64,000 nucleotides of DNA, taken from positions 744,001 through 808,000 of the forward strand of contig NZ_AP024109.1 in NCBI RefSeq assembly GCF_016591715.1, written 5' to 3'. Source of the DNA: Mesorhizobium sp. J8 (GTDB lineage Bacteria; Pseudomonadota; Alphaproteobacteria; Rhizobiales; Rhizobiaceae). The notes beneath the pieces are model-generated. The model saw only the letters and a list, made by a program, of their open reading frames with translations. It was not told the DNA's origin and searched no databases. Made by a program: the position numbers and the translations under genes. Positions 30,229 to 39,607 of the stretch are shown here, in pieces (position 1 is the stretch's first letter; every line of letters starts with the position of its first letter).

Positions 30229-31014
30229 TTATTGCGGGATCGGACCCGGCGTCACGGTGCTGGTGCCGGCTTCCGGATCGACGCCGAACCACTTCTTGTG
30301 GATCGCGGCCATGGTGCCGTCCTTCTTCATGGCGGTGATCGCGTCGTTCACCTTCTCGAGCAGCGGATGGCCTTTCTTGGTCATCATCGCGAAGCGCTCG
30401 CCGGTCGGGATGCGCACCAGGATCTTCAACGCCGGCATCTGCTTTATGGCGAACAGGAAACCGGCGAGCTCGCCGGCGCCGCCGTCGATGCGGCCGTTCT
30501 GCACGTCGAGCAGAAGGTCCTGCTGGGCGTTGTAGCTCTTGGTCTCGGCAACGCCGAGCTTGGCGGCGTTCTCCTTCATATAGGCCTCGCCGGTCGAGCC
30601 AGCGATGACGCCGATGGTCTTGCCCTTGAGGTCATCGAGCGACTTGATGGCGGAATCCGCCTTGCCGACGATCGTGCCGTCGCTGTCGTAATAGGGCTGG
30701 GTGAAGCCCTGGTTCTGCAGCCGCTCCTTGGTAACGGAGATCGAGGACACCGCAAAGTCGATGCGGCCGGAAGCAGTCGCCGCAAACAGCGCCTGGAAGC
30801 CCAAATCCTGGAACTCGATATCGGCGCCGATACGCTTGGCGACGTCGTTGGCGACATCGATCTCAAAACCCTCGAAGCCGCCCGAATCGGTCTTGTATTC
30901 CCACGGCGGGTTGGCCGGGTAGGCGCCGACCATGATCTTGTCGGCAAAGGCGGGCGCCGCGAAGGCCACACCCGCGGCAATCACCACCCCAATCAGTCCT
31001 AAACGTTTCAACAT
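30229..31014 (-). CDS. Family-3 amino-acid-type ABC solute-binding protein
   Basis: A 261-residue precursor with a Sec signal peptide (MLKRLGLIGVVIAAGVAFAA, cleavage after AFA) and a mature start DKIMVGAYPANPPWEY. The family-3 signature GFEIDVANDVAKRIGADIEF and ATASGRIDFAVSSISVTKER are clear. It binds a polar amino acid or related compound in the periplasm for the single permease downstream. ATG 31014 is used; the longer frame to 31062 has no ribosome site. Confidence 0.93.
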   Translation of the reverse strand: MLKRLGLIGVVIAAGVAFAAPAFADKIMVGAYPANPPWEYKTDSGGFEGFEIDVANDVAKRIGADIEFQDLGFQALFAATASGRIDFAVSSISVTKERLQNQGFTQPYYDSDGTIVGKADSAIKSLDDLKGKTIGVIAGSTGEAYMKENAAKLGVAETKSYNAQQDLLLDVQNGRIDGGAGELAGFLFAIKQMPALKILVRIPTGERFAMMTKKGHPLLEKVNDAITAMKKDGTMAAIHKKWFGVDPEAGTSTVTPGPIPQ

Positions 31015-31096
31015 TGTGTTTCCCTCTGGTTCGGTTCCACATCCGCCCCTTCCAGCGCCCAACTCCCAGGCGCCGCAGGCGAGGCGGTGCCTGCAA

Positions 31097-32236
31097 TCAG
31101 GATGCGCGGCGGCGCCGCGAACCGATATGGTCCTGCAGTCTGGCGATCAGCGCATCGACCGCCGCTTCGGTGGTGACCATGCCGGGCGACAGCCTGAGCG
31201 TCGTGCCGCGCGCGTCGCAGTAGAGCCGCTCGTTGCGCAGCGAAGCGATAATTTTCGGCGCCTCGACGCCTTGCGGCAGGCCGAGCATCACGCTGCCGCC
31301 GCGCGCCTTGGCGTCGAGCGGCGAACGCAGAGTCCAGCCATTGTCGAGCGCCGCGCCGATGATGCGCTCGACGAGCACGGCGTTCTGTGCGCGGATGGCA
31401 TCGATGCCGGTCTTTTCCACCCATTCCAGGCCGGGCAGCGAAGCGACGCTGGCCAGGATCGCCGGCGTGCCATGATCGAAACGGCGCGCATCGTCGGCAT
31501 AGCTGAAGGCGTCGAGGTCCCAGGAGAACGGGTTCGGCTGGCTGAACCAGCCGCGCAGTTCCGGCCGGCAGGTCGCAAGCAATTCCGGCGCGACCTGCAA
31601 TATGCCGGCGCCGGAGGAACCGCACAGCCATTTCAGAGAGGTCGAGACGACGAAATCGACCGGCGTCGCGGCAACGGAAAACGGCGCCACACCAATGCCC
31701 TGCGTGACATCGACGCCGACAAGGCTGCCCATGGCACGGCCATGCGCGGCGAACCGCTCGACATCGCAGCGATGCGAGGCCGTCGAGGTCACGAAGGTTA
31801 TGAGCGCCAGTCCGACATCCTCCTGCCAGCGGGCGATGAAATCCTCGTCGCGCACCCAGCTTTCGCCCGGCCGCAGCGGCACGGTATCGAGCGTGAAGCC
31901 GAAACGCTCGGCAAGCCCTGCAAGCAGGAAATGCAGGCTCGGAAAACAGTCGCCGGCAACCAGCAGGCGTTTTCCCGCCAGCCGCTCCGCCGGAAGGCCG
32001 CCGATCAGGCTGTAGAGCGCGGCAGTGACATTCTCGGCTGTGGTCAGAGTGCCTTTCGGCGCCGCGATCAGCCGCGTCCAGGCGTCGATGAAGCGTTGCC
32101 GCGCGGCCAGCGCGGCCGGCCACTGGCCGTCGTCCTCCGCCGACCAGATAGCGGAAAATTCCGCCAGCGCGGCGGCCATCGCCTCGGCCTTGCCGGGGAA
32201 AGTGCCGATCGAATGATAGAGAAAATAGCCCGACAT
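31097..32236 (-). CDS. Class-V PLP-dependent enzyme, kynureninase-like
   Basis: A 379-residue fold-type I PLP enzyme, first gene of the cassette. PLP lysine in VSTSLKWLCGSSGAG, preceded by VDVTQGIGVAPF (PLP-binding Asp). The following RGWFSQPNPFSWDLDAFSYA, then DDARRFDHGTPAI, resembles the kynureninase arrangement (gly-trp near a phe-rich stretch, then RRF.GTP). I cannot assign kynureninase securely; a general class-V lyase or aminotransferase is possible. ATG 32236 lies 17 bp from a perfect GntR-type palindrome. Confidence 0.75.
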   Translation of the reverse strand: MSGYFLYHSIGTFPGKAEAMAAALAEFSAIWSAEDDGQWPAALAARQRFIDAWTRLIAAPKGTLTTAENVTAALYSLIGGLPAERLAGKRLLVAGDCFPSLHFLLAGLAERFGFTLDTVPLRPGESWVRDEDFIARWQEDVGLALITFVTSTASHRCDVERFAAHGRAMGSLVGVDVTQGIGVAPFSVAATPVDFVVSTSLKWLCGSSGAGILQVAPELLATCRPELRGWFSQPNPFSWDLDAFSYADDARRFDHGTPAILASVASLPGLEWVEKTGIDAIRAQNAVLVERIIGAALDNGWTLRSPLDAKARGGSVMLGLPQGVEAPKIIASLRNERLYCDARGTTLRLSPGMVTTEAAVDALIARLQDHIGSRRRRAS

Positions 32237-32253
32237 TTGCTGTCTCTCGCTCC

Positions 32254-32273
32254 TTGTGATCATGTGATCACAA
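32254..32273. promoter_or_regulatory. GntR-type operator before the PLP-enzyme/ABC cassette
   Basis: TTGTGATCA-TG-TGATCACAA has perfect 9-bp arms with a 2-bp spacer, 17 bp upstream of the cassette start at 32236. The same core GTGATCA-N2-TGATCAC occurs upstream of the neighbouring GntR gene. Inferred binding site of that GntR protein. Confidence 0.8.
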
Positions 32274-32399
32274 AACCGGCCAGGGAGCAATCCTTCAAGA
32301 CTAAAGAAAGCGCGCAGGAGTGGTCAAAAAGGTGATTGCGTGGGCCAGCGCGGCTGCGATCGGACCGTCTTCGACTTCGGTCACCGGCGTTGAGAAAAA

Positions 32400-33155
32400 T
32401 CAGGATGCTTTGCCGAAAGCGGCGAAATCGACTGCCTTGGGCTCGGGCACGTCGGGGCAGATCGTGCGCAGCGTTTCCTGCGTCGCCGTAATGTCGGCCA
32501 CGACCTCGTCGCGGGCGCGGGGGAAATCCTTGTCGTTGAGCGCCGCGATGATCGCGGCGTGACGGCCCGAGGGTTCCATGACGCCGGCGCGCATCAGCGG
32601 CGCGACATGGTTGGACAACAGCCGCATATAAGGGCCGAAGCGCAGCCACAGCGTCTCGATCAACTGGAACAGCACGTCGGATCCGGAAGCGCGATAGATC
32701 GTGAAGTGGAACTGCTGGTTCTTGGCGATCAGTTCGTAGATGCTGCCGTCGCGGCCGATCGCCTGCTGCTCTTCGGTGACCCTCTGCAGGGACGCGAGGT
32801 CGGACGCCGTCAGGCGCGGCGCGCCGAGCTCGGCGGCCAGCCCTTCGACGGCGAGCCGGGCGCGGCAGAGATCGTCGAGCCGCGCCCGCGTCACCACCGG
32901 CACGCAGGCCGAGCCATTCTGCGAGATCTCCAGCGCGTTCTCCGCCGCGAGCCGCCGCAGGGCCTCGCGCACCGGCATGTTCGAGGTGCCGAAAGCCTCG
33001 GCCAGCGAGGCGATCGTCAGCACCTGCCCCGGATCGAAACTGCCGACCATCAAGGCATGGCGAAGCTGTTGATAGACGCCATCCTGGACGGTGATGCGTC
33101 CCGATACGGGTTCGAAGCCCAGAGCCACGCTTTTGCTTTCCTTGGACGCCGGCAA
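32400..33155 (-). CDS. GntR-family transcriptional regulator, FCD (FadR) subfamily
   Basis: A 251-residue regulator. N-terminal winged helix (ASLAEAFGTSNMPVREALRR with the conserved MPVREALR) at about residues 20-85, and an all-helical FCD effector domain at about 95-225 with metal-type residues in HFTIYRASG and GRHAAII. It is directly upstream of, and co-directional with, the cassette at 28.1-32.2 kb. Matching palindromes upstream of both genes suggest autoregulation plus control of the cassette. Confidence 0.92.
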   Translation of the reverse strand: MPASKESKSVALGFEPVSGRITVQDGVYQQLRHALMVGSFDPGQVLTIASLAEAFGTSNMPVREALRRLAAENALEISQNGSACVPVVTRARLDDLCRARLAVEGLAAELGAPRLTASDLASLQRVTEEQQAIGRDGSIYELIAKNQQFHFTIYRASGSDVLFQLIETLWLRFGPYMRLLSNHVAPLMRAGVMEPSGRHAAIIAALNDKDFPRARDEVVADITATQETLRTICPDVPEPKAVDFAAFGKAS

Positions 33156-33190
33156 AGTCTATGTGCGAAAATAGGCCCACCGAAGCGGGC

Positions 33191-33206
33191 GTGATCATCT
33201 GATCAC
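33191..33206. promoter_or_regulatory. GntR-type operator before the GntR gene
   Basis: GTGATCA-TC-TGATCAC, 7-bp perfect arms with a 2-bp spacer, 35 bp upstream of the GntR start codon at 33155. Same core as the site at 32254-32273. Inferred autoregulatory site. Confidence 0.78.
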
Positions 33207-33269
33207 AGATTACGGCGGTAGCCAAGCGGGTACGGCTTGGTCTCGAGCATTCAATCGATATCCGCTATC

Positions 33270-33665
33270 TCACTCCGGAATGACCGCCATTGCCTGGATC
33301 TCCACCTTGGCGCGGTCCTCGACCAGCGCCACCACCTGCATGGCGGCCATGGCCGGAAAATGCCGGCCGATGACGGCGCGGTAAGCCTCGCCGATCCCCT
33401 TCAGGTTGGCGAGATATTCGGCCTTGTCGGTGAAATACCACGTCATCGAGGTGATGTGCCGCGGCTCGCCGCCGGCTTCGGCAAGAACCGCGACGACATT
33501 GGCGAGCGTCTGGCGCACCTGGCCGACGAAATCATCGGTCTCGAATTTGCATTCGGCGTTCCAGCCGACCTGGCCGCCGATAAAGACAAGCCGGCCGCGC
33601 GCGGCCACGCCATTGGCGTAGCCGACCGGCTTGGCCCAGCCCTCGGGCTGCAGGATGGTGTGCAT
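33270..33665 (-). CDS. RidA/YjgF-family enamine/imine deaminase
   Basis: A 131-residue Rid-family protein; ATG 33665 after GGGGGAGAC. Conserved sequence includes GRLVFIGGQVGWNAE, QVRQTLANVVAVLAEAGG and the C-terminal MQVVALVEDRAKVEIQAMAV, where Arg of EDRAKVEI is at the usual catalytic position. Rid proteins hydrolyse reactive enamines and imines to keto compounds plus ammonia. Last gene of the minus-strand catabolic operon, 35 nt after the acyl-CoA dehydrogenase, which suggests it removes the amino group of a pathway intermediate. Confidence 0.92.
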   Translation of the reverse strand: MHTILQPEGWAKPVGYANGVAARGRLVFIGGQVGWNAECKFETDDFVGQVRQTLANVVAVLAEAGGEPRHITSMTWYFTDKAEYLANLKGIGEAYRAVIGRHFPAMAAMQVVALVEDRAKVEIQAMAVIPE

Positions 33666-33700
33666 GTCTCCCCCTATTTCAGATGCGATCGGCAAAGGTT

Positions 33701-34849
33701 TCACGCTCCGCCCATCACCTGTCTCGCGATGACCACCTTCTGTACGTCCGAAGCGCCTTCATAGATGCGCAGCGCCCGGATTTCACGATAGAGGCTCTCG
33801 ACGATGTGGCCCTTGCGCACGCCGTCGCCGCCATGCAGCTGCACGGCCTTGTCGATCACCTCTTGCGCCTTGTCGGTGGCGAACAGCTTGGCCATCGCTG
33901 CCTCGCGCGTCACTCGCGCGGCACCCATGTCCTTGGTCCAGGCGGCGCGGTAGATGAGGAGCGCGGCGGCGTCGACGTCGAGCGCCATGTCGGCGATATG
34001 GCCCTGCACCATCTGCAACTCGGCCATCGGCGCGCCGAAGAGTTTGCGCTCCGCAGCTCTGCTGACGCTCTCGTCCAGCGCACGCCGCGCAAAGCCGAGT
34101 GCCGCCGCGCCCACCGTGGAGCGGAACACGTCGAGCACCGACATGGCGATGCGGAAACCCTCGCCGGGCTTGCCGATCAGCGCGGAAGCGGGCACGCGCA
34201 CATTGTCGAAGGACAATCTGGCCAGCGGATGCGGCGCGATCACCTGGAGCCGTTCGGCGATGCCAAGGCCCTTGGCGTCGCCGGGCACGATGAAAGCGGA
34301 GATCCCCTTGGCGCCCGGCGCCTCGCCGGTGCGGGCAAAGACGACATAGAGGTCGGCGATGCCGCCATTGGAGATCCAGGTCTTTTCGCCCGACAGCACA
34401 TAATCGCCGCCGTCGCGGACGGCCGACATCTCCATGTTGGCGACGTCCGACCCCGAGCGCGGCTCCGACAGTGCAAAGGCGGAAATTGCCTCGCCCGCCC
34501 GCGTCTTCGCGAGCCAGCGCTGTTGGTCCGGCGTCCCGAACAGGGTGATCGCGCCGGTGCCCAGGCCCTGCATCGCGAGGGCGAAGTCGGCGAGCCCGTC
34601 ATGCCGTGCCAGCGTCTCGCGTGTGATGCAGAGCGTGCGCACATCGAGCGGCGCGGGATTGGCGGGGTCGAGCGCCGTCGGCTTCAGCCAGCCGTCACGG
34701 CCGAGTTTCGCCACGAGCTCGCGGCAGGCGTCGTCGACATCGTGGTGCTCGACGGGCAGGTTTTTCGCGCACCAGGTCTCGAGGCGATCGGCGAGTTGGC
34801 GGTGGCGGTCTTCGAAGAACGGCCAGGTGAGGAAGGTGCGGTCAGGCAT
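33701..34849 (-). CDS. Acyl-CoA dehydrogenase family protein
   Basis: A 382-residue flavoenzyme; ATG 34849 after GGAGG. The family signatures are present: [18 protein letters not shown] (FAD/substrate loop), [13 protein letters not shown], and the C-terminal [20 protein letters not shown] with [14 protein letters not shown]. It introduces a trans-2 double bond into an acyl-CoA and passes electrons to ETF. In this operon the likely substrate is a non-aromatic product of the fused aryl-CoA monooxygenase, inferred from context. Confidence 0.93.
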   Translation of the reverse strand: MPDRTFLTWPFFEDRHRQLADRLETWCAKNLPVEHHDVDDACRELVAKLGRDGWLKPTALDPANPAPLDVRTLCITRETLARHDGLADFALAMQGLGTGAITLFGTPDQQRWLAKTRAGEAISAFALSEPRSGSDVANMEMSAVRDGGDYVLSGEKTWISNGGIADLYVVFARTGEAPGAKGISAFIVPGDAKGLGIAERLQVIAPHPLARLSFDNVRVPASALIGKPGEGFRIAMSVLDVFRSTVGAAALGFARRALDESVSRAAERKLFGAPMAELQMVQGHIADMALDVDAAALLIYRAAWTKDMGAARVTREAAMAKLFATDKAQEVIDKAVQLHGGDGVRKGHIVESLYREIRALRIYEGASDVQKVVIARQVMGGA

Positions 34850-34886
34850 GCTTGCCTCCGCAGTTCTGCGAAGTTTGCGCTCTACG

Positions 34887-35046
34887 GCGCCCCCCTCTGT
34901 CCTGCCGGACATCTCCCCCACAAGGGGGGAGATCAGACGTCGCCCACGGTTTCGCCAATTGCCGGCCTTGCAAGGTTGGAGCCGGCGCCGCAACTGCCAA
35001 TCTCCCCCCAAGTGGGGGAGATGTCCGGCAGGACAGAGGGGGGCGC
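34887..35046. repeat. Large inverted repeat with perfect 35-bp arms, inside an operon
   Basis: Arms at 34887-34921 and 35012-35046 are exact reverse complements (cores TCTGTCCTGCCGGACATC and its complement), separated by 90 bp. Each arm also starts its own smaller hairpin (ATCTCCCCC.../GGGGGGAGAT). It fills the gap between the enoyl-CoA hydratase and acyl-CoA dehydrogenase genes. I recall similar sequences between rhizobial genes. Confidence 0.9.
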
Positions 35047-35080
35047 TGTCCCGCCAGCGTTGCCAATAACGCGTCCATCC

Positions 35081-35893
35081 TCAATTCCCCTCGAACACCG
35101 GCTTTTCCTTCGCCACGAACGCCTTGTAGGCGCGTTCGAAATCGCCGGTCTGCATGCAGATCGCCTGCGCCTGCGCTTCCGCCTCGATCGCCTGGTCGAG
35201 GCCCATCGACCATTCCTGGTTGAGCTGCGTCTTGGTGATGCCATGCGCGAAGGTCGGGCCGGAAACGATCCGCACCGCCATATCGAGCGCGTCGGCCTCC
35301 AGCGCCGCCGGTTCGACCAGCCGGTTGTAGAAACCCCAGCGCTCGCCTTCGGTGGCGCTCATGGTGCGGCCGGTGTAGAGCAACTCGGCGGCGCGGCCCT
35401 GGCCGATGATGCGCGGCAGGATCGCGCAGGCGCCCATGTCGCAGCCGGCAAGGCCGACGCGGGTGAACAGGAAGGCGGTTTTTGCCTCCCGCGTCGCGAT
35501 GCGGATGTCGGAGGCCATGGCGATGATCGCGCCGGCGCCGACCGCCACGCCATCGACCGCCGAGATGATCGGCTTGCCGCAGTTGAGCATCGCCTTGACG
35601 AAGTCGCCGGTCATGCGCGTGAAGGCGAGCAACTGCTTCATGTCCATCTTGACCAGCGGCCCGATGATGTCATGCACATCGCCGCCCGAGCAGAAATTGC
35701 CGCCATTGGGCAGGAACACGACCGCGTCGACATCGTCGGCATAGACGAGGTCGCGAAACGTGTCGCGGAGTTCCGCATAGCTGTCGAAGGTCAGGGGGTT
35801 CTTCCGCTCGGGACGGTCGAGCCGGATCTTCGCGACCTTGCCTTCGACCTCCCAGAGGAAATGCTTCGGCTTAAACCTGGCCATGGCGCTCAT
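35081..35893 (-). CDS. Enoyl-CoA hydratase/isomerase family protein
   Basis: A 270-residue crotonase-fold protein; the ATG overlaps the MarR stop (TAATG). Oxyanion-hole blocks are [12 protein letters not shown] and [20 protein letters not shown], with the [20 protein letters not shown] helix. The usual second catalytic glutamate position reads as Asp/Gly here (AGCDMGA), as in several ring-modifying crotonases, so hydrolase or ring-opening activity is possible as well as hydration. Translational coupling places it in the aryl-CoA operon. Confidence 0.9.
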   Translation of the reverse strand: MSAMARFKPKHFLWEVEGKVAKIRLDRPERKNPLTFDSYAELRDTFRDLVYADDVDAVVFLPNGGNFCSGGDVHDIIGPLVKMDMKQLLAFTRMTGDFVKAMLNCGKPIISAVDGVAVGAGAIIAMASDIRIATREAKTAFLFTRVGLAGCDMGACAILPRIIGQGRAAELLYTGRTMSATEGERWGFYNRLVEPAALEADALDMAVRIVSGPTFAHGITKTQLNQEWSMGLDQAIEAEAQAQAICMQTGDFERAYKAFVAKEKPVFEGN

Positions 35894-36354
35894 TAGCGTC
35901 CCTCCCAATTGCTGCGGAACGATTTCAGCATGCCGGTCAGCCGCCGCGCCTCGTCCTCGCTGACGGTGCCGAGAAGCTCGCCGACCCAATTCTCATGCGC
36001 GGCGGCGATCGCGGCGAAAGATTTCGAACCTTCCTCGGTCAGGCGCACCATCGAGGTGCGGCGATCGCCGTTGCGCCGCGCCCGCGTCACCAGCCCTTCG
36101 GAAACCAGCCGGTCGACGATGCCGGTGACGTTGCCGTTCGACACCAGAAGGAAGCGTGACAGGTCGCTCATCAGCATACCTTCGGGCGAGCGGTAGAGCG
36201 CCGCCATCACGTCGAAGCGCGGCAACGTGGTGTCGAATTCCTTCTTCAGCCGCTCGCGCAGCTCCGCCTCGATGGTGCGCGAGGCGCGCAGCAGGCGGAT
36301 CCACAGCCGCAGCCTCTCCTTGCCCGGCCCGGTCGAGGTCGGTCCCGCTACCAT
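35893..36354 (-). CDS. MarR-family transcriptional regulator (leftward operon)
   Basis: A 153-residue winged-helix regulator; ATG 36354 overlaps the end of the SDR gene. Recognition helix region [19 protein letters not shown] and wing [22 protein letters not shown] are typical. It lies within the operon rather than divergent from it. Likely effector: an aryl-CoA thioester or the aromatic substrate, as known for other MarR proteins of aryl-CoA pathways; inferred. Confidence 0.92.
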   Translation of the reverse strand: MVAGPTSTGPGKERLRLWIRLLRASRTIEAELRERLKKEFDTTLPRFDVMAALYRSPEGMLMSDLSRFLLVSNGNVTGIVDRLVSEGLVTRARRNGDRRTSMVRLTEEGSKSFAAIAAAHENWVGELLGTVSEDEARRLTGMLKSFRSNWEGR

Positions 36355-37121
36355 GTCTCGCCTCCCGAAACCGAGATCGCCTGTCCGGTGATCGATCGCG
36401 CGGCATCGCTGCACAGCCAAAGCACCGCCGAGGCGACCTCTTCGGGCTGGATGAAACGGCCCTGCGGGTTTGTCGTTGCAAGACTTGCGCGAGCGTCCTC
36501 CGCCGACCGGCCGGTTTTCTCGACGATGCGCGCGATGGACTCCTCAAGCATGCCGGTTTCGACGAAGCCGGGGCAGACGGCGTTGACCGTCACGCCTGAC
36601 TTGGCGGTCTCGGCGGCCAAGGCCCGCATCAACCCGACGACGCCATGCTTGGCGGCCACATAGGGCGCGACATAGGCATAACCCTTCAGGCCGGCGGTCG
36701 ATGCGACGAAGACGATGCGGCCCGTCTTCCGCGCCAGCATGCCGGCCAGCGCCGGCTTCACCGTCAGGAAGGCGCCGGTCAAATTGACGTCGAGCGTGCG
36801 CTGCCAGTCGGCCAGCGCGGTCTTGGGAGCCGGTGCGCTTGCCGCCATGCCGGCATTGGCAATGACGATGTCGAGAGGTCCGCGTGCCGCTTCAGCCTTC
36901 TCGTGAAGGGCAGCCATCTCGGCTTCGTTGGTGACATCGGCGGCGACAGCAAAGATCCGGTCGCTTTCCTTCGCGACCTCGGCCAGCGCCGCTTCACGGC
37001 GCCCGCAAATGGTGATGGCGACGCCGGCTTCCGCCAGCGCCAGCGCGATAGCCTTGCCGACGCCGGAGCCGCCGCCGGTGACCAGCGCATGCTTGCCAAG
37101 GATTGCTTGAGCTGCGGTCAT
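36348..37121 (-). CDS. Short-chain dehydrogenase/reductase (3-hydroxyacyl-CoA dehydrogenase-like)
   Basis: A 257-residue classical SDR. Cofactor motif [22 protein letters not shown] in [12 protein letters not shown], catalytic Ser in VFVASTAG and YxxxK in PYVAAKHGV. The C-terminus [19 protein letters not shown] is typical. It overlaps the fused monooxygenase gene (ATGA) and the MarR gene. Probable role: oxidising a hydroxyacyl-CoA intermediate formed by the hydratase two genes downstream. Confidence 0.92.
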   Translation of the reverse strand: MTAAQAILGKHALVTGGGSGVGKAIALALAEAGVAITICGRREAALAEVAKESDRIFAVAADVTNEAEMAALHEKAEAARGPLDIVIANAGMAASAPAPKTALADWQRTLDVNLTGAFLTVKPALAGMLARKTGRIVFVASTAGLKGYAYVAPYVAAKHGVVGLMRALAAETAKSGVTVNAVCPGFVETGMLEESIARIVEKTGRSAEDARASLATTNPQGRFIQPEEVASAVLWLCSDAARSITGQAISVSGGETW

Positions 37122-39412
37122 ACTTTGAGCCCCGCCGCTGCCTCACGCTCGGCCAGCCGGTAGATCTGGTCGCGTCCCCGCAGATAGGGGTCGGGCCATT
37201 TGACGCCGCGGTCGCCCAGCGTCACCGCCGCATGCAATGTCCAGTAGGGATCGGTGAGATGCGGCCTGGCCAGCGCCACCAGGTCGGCGCGGCCGGCCAT
37301 CAGGATCGAATTGGCATGGTCGGGCTCATAGATGTTGCCGACCGCCATCGTCGCAATGCCGACCTCGTTGCGGATGCGGTCGGAGAACGGCGTCTGGAAC
37401 ATGCGGCCATAGACCGGTTTGGCGGCGATGGTGGTCTGCCCGGCCGAGACGTCGCAAAGATCGACGCCGGCTTGGTGCAGCAGCCTGGCGATCTCGACGG
37501 CGTCGGCCGGGGTGACGCCTTCGATACCCACCCAGTCATTGGCGGAGATGCGCATCGAGATCGGCTTTTCGGCCGGCCACACGGCACGCACCGCATGGAA
37601 GATCTCCAGCGGATAGCGCATGCGGTTTTCCAGCGAGCCGCCATATTGGTCGGTGCGGCGGTTGGTCAGCGGCGTGATGAAGGCCGACAGCAGGTACCCA
37701 TGCGCGGCATGGATCTCCAGCATGTCGAAGCCGCATCGCTCGGCCATCTGGGCCGACGCGACGAACTGGTCGCGCACCAGATCCATATCGGCGCGGTCCA
37801 TCGCTTTCGGCACCTGGTTCTGCGGCGACCACGGCACGGCCGAGGGCGCCATCACCGGCCAGTTGCCGGAAGGCAGCGGCTCGTCCGTTCCTTCCCAGCC
37901 GAGCCGCGTCGAGCCCTTGGCGCCGGAATGGCCGATCTGCGCGCAGATTTTTGCCTCGGTCTCGGCATGGACGAAATCGACCAGCCGCTTCCAGGCGACT
38001 TCGTGCTCCGGCTTGTAGAAGCCCGGGCATCCGGGCGTGATGCGCCCCTCAGGGCTGACGCAGGTCATCTCGATATAGACCAGCCCCGCACCGCCCTTGG
38101 CGCGCTCGGCATAGTGGGCGAAATGCCAGTCGGTCGGGCAGCCGTCGACCGCCTTGTACTGCGCCATCGGCGAAACGACGATGCGGTTGATGAGCCTCAT
38201 GTCGCGCAGCTTGAACGGCGCGAACATCGGCGCGCGGCGCAGCATGTTGGCGCCGGCGCCGGCCTTGCGCTGGAACCATTCCTCGGCGTTCGCCAGCCAT
38301 TCGGCGTCGCGCAGGCGAAGGTTCTCGTGGCTGATGCGCTGCGAGCGGGTGAGCAGCGAATAGTTGAACTGGACTGGATCAAGCCCGAGATATCGTTCGA
38401 CTTCCTCGAACCATTCGAGAGAGTTGCGCGCCGCCGACTGCAGCTTGAGCACCTCGGTGCGCCGCGCATCCTCATATTTGCGGAAAGCCGCCGCGAGGTC
38501 CGGCTCCGATTCGACATAGTCGGCAAGCGCCACCGCGCTTTCCAGCGCCAGCTTGGTGCCGGAGCCTATCGAGAAATGCGCCGATGCCGCGGCGTCGCCC
38601 ATCAGCGCCAGGTTCTTGTACGACCAGCGCTCGCAAAGCACGCGCGGGAAGTTGATCCAGGCGGACCCGCGGATGTGGTTGGCGTTGGTCATCAACGGAT
38701 GGCCGCCGAGATGCTTTGCGAAGATGCGCTCGCAGACCGTGATCGATTCCTGCTGCGTCATCTGGCCGAAGCCGAACGCTTGCCAGGTTTGCTCGCTGCA
38801 TTCGACGATGAAGGTCGCGGTCTCGCTGTCGAACTGGTAGGCATGCGCCCACACCCAGCCATGCTCCGTCTTCTCGAAGATGAAGGTGAAGGCGTCGTCG
38901 AATTTCTGCGTGGTGCCGAGCCACACGAACTTGCATTTGCGGGTGTCGATATCCGGCTTGAAGACATCGGCGAAGGCCGCGCGCGACTTCGAGTTCAACC
39001 CGTCCGCGGCGACCACCAGGTCGTGCGTTTCCATGTAGGGTTTCGGATCGGAAATCTCGGTCTCGAACATCATCTTGATGCCGAGCTCGCGCGCCCTGCG
39101 CTGCAGCAGGATCAACAGCCGCTTGCGCCCGATCCCGCAGAAACCATGGCCCGAGGAGACGGTGCGCACGCCGTCATGGATGACGGCGATGTCGTCCCAA
39201 TAGGCGAAATGCTTCTTGATCCAGACCGCGCTGACCGGGTCGTTCCTGGTCAGGTTCTCCAGCGTCTCCGCCGACAGCACCACCCCCCAGCCGAACGTGT
39301 CGTCCGGGCGGTTTCGTTCGTAGACCGTCACCTCATGCGCGGCGTCGCGCAGCTTCAGCGAGATGGCAAAGTAGAGTCCGGCCGGACCGCCGCCGAGAAC
39401 CGCAACCTTCAT
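37118..39412 (-). CDS. Fused FAD monooxygenase/old-yellow-enzyme reductase, 2-aminobenzoyl-CoA (anthraniloyl-CoA) monooxygenase-like
   Basis: A 764-residue bifunctional flavoprotein. Residues 1-370 are a class-A FAD monooxygenase: dinucleotide motif [15 protein letters not shown] (5-19) and FAD motif [10 protein letters not shown] (271-280). Residues about 395-750 are an old-yellow-enzyme domain: [39 protein letters not shown] and [12 protein letters not shown]. This fusion and length match 2-aminobenzoyl-CoA monooxygenase/reductase, which hydroxylates and then dearomatises anthraniloyl-CoA; salicylyl-CoA 5-hydroxylase annotations belong to the same family. It heads a coupled operon with SDR, MarR and enoyl-CoA hydratase genes. 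Confidence 0.9.
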   Translation of the reverse strand: MKVAVLGGGPAGLYFAISLKLRDAAHEVTVYERNRPDDTFGWGVVLSAETLENLTRNDPVSAVWIKKHFAYWDDIAVIHDGVRTVSSGHGFCGIGRKRLLILLQRRARELGIKMMFETEISDPKPYMETHDLVVAADGLNSKSRAAFADVFKPDIDTRKCKFVWLGTTQKFDDAFTFIFEKTEHGWVWAHAYQFDSETATFIVECSEQTWQAFGFGQMTQQESITVCERIFAKHLGGHPLMTNANHIRGSAWINFPRVLCERWSYKNLALMGDAAASAHFSIGSGTKLALESAVALADYVESEPDLAAAFRKYEDARRTEVLKLQSAARNSLEWFEEVERYLGLDPVQFNYSLLTRSQRISHENLRLRDAEWLANAEEWFQRKAGAGANMLRRAPMFAPFKLRDMRLINRIVVSPMAQYKAVDGCPTDWHFAHYAERAKGGAGLVYIEMTCVSPEGRITPGCPGFYKPEHEVAWKRLVDFVHAETEAKICAQIGHSGAKGSTRLGWEGTDEPLPSGNWPVMAPSAVPWSPQNQVPKAMDRADMDLVRDQFVASAQMAERCGFDMLEIHAAHGYLLSAFITPLTNRRTDQYGGSLENRMRYPLEIFHAVRAVWPAEKPISMRISANDWVGIEGVTPADAVEIARLLHQAGVDLCDVSAGQTTIAAKPVYGRMFQTPFSDRIRNEVGIATMAVGNIYEPDHANSILMAGRADLVALARPHLTDPYWTLHAAVTLGDRGVKWPDPYLRGRDQIYRLAEREAAAGLKV

Positions 39413-39428
39413 GTCTTGCGATCTCCTC

Positions 39429-39476
39429 TAGAGCAATTCCAGGAAAAGTGCGTAGCGGTTTTCCGTCCGGAATTGC
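39429..39476. repeat. 48-bp imperfect palindromic repeat, copy 2
   Basis: TAGAGCAATTCC...CCGGAATTGC, differing from the 19521-19568 copy only in the loop (GTGCGTAGC against GTGTGAAGC). It lies upstream of the fused monooxygenase gene within a 195-bp gap after the exported VOC gene. Confidence 0.9.
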
Positions 39477-39607
39477 GTAAACTCCATAAGGTGTCGGAGG
39501 TCGCCGGCAAGGCCGGCGATCCCGATTGTCAGTATCGCGCCGCGCGACAATTATTTCAAGCTTGAAGTTTCATAATTGAATGATCGCCTGTCGGCGCGTT
39601 TGATTCC

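Noticed and set aside
33222..33240. CCAAGC...GCTTGG hairpin between GntR and RidA genes as a terminator
   Set aside because: Short stem with no T-run on either strand; too weak to call.
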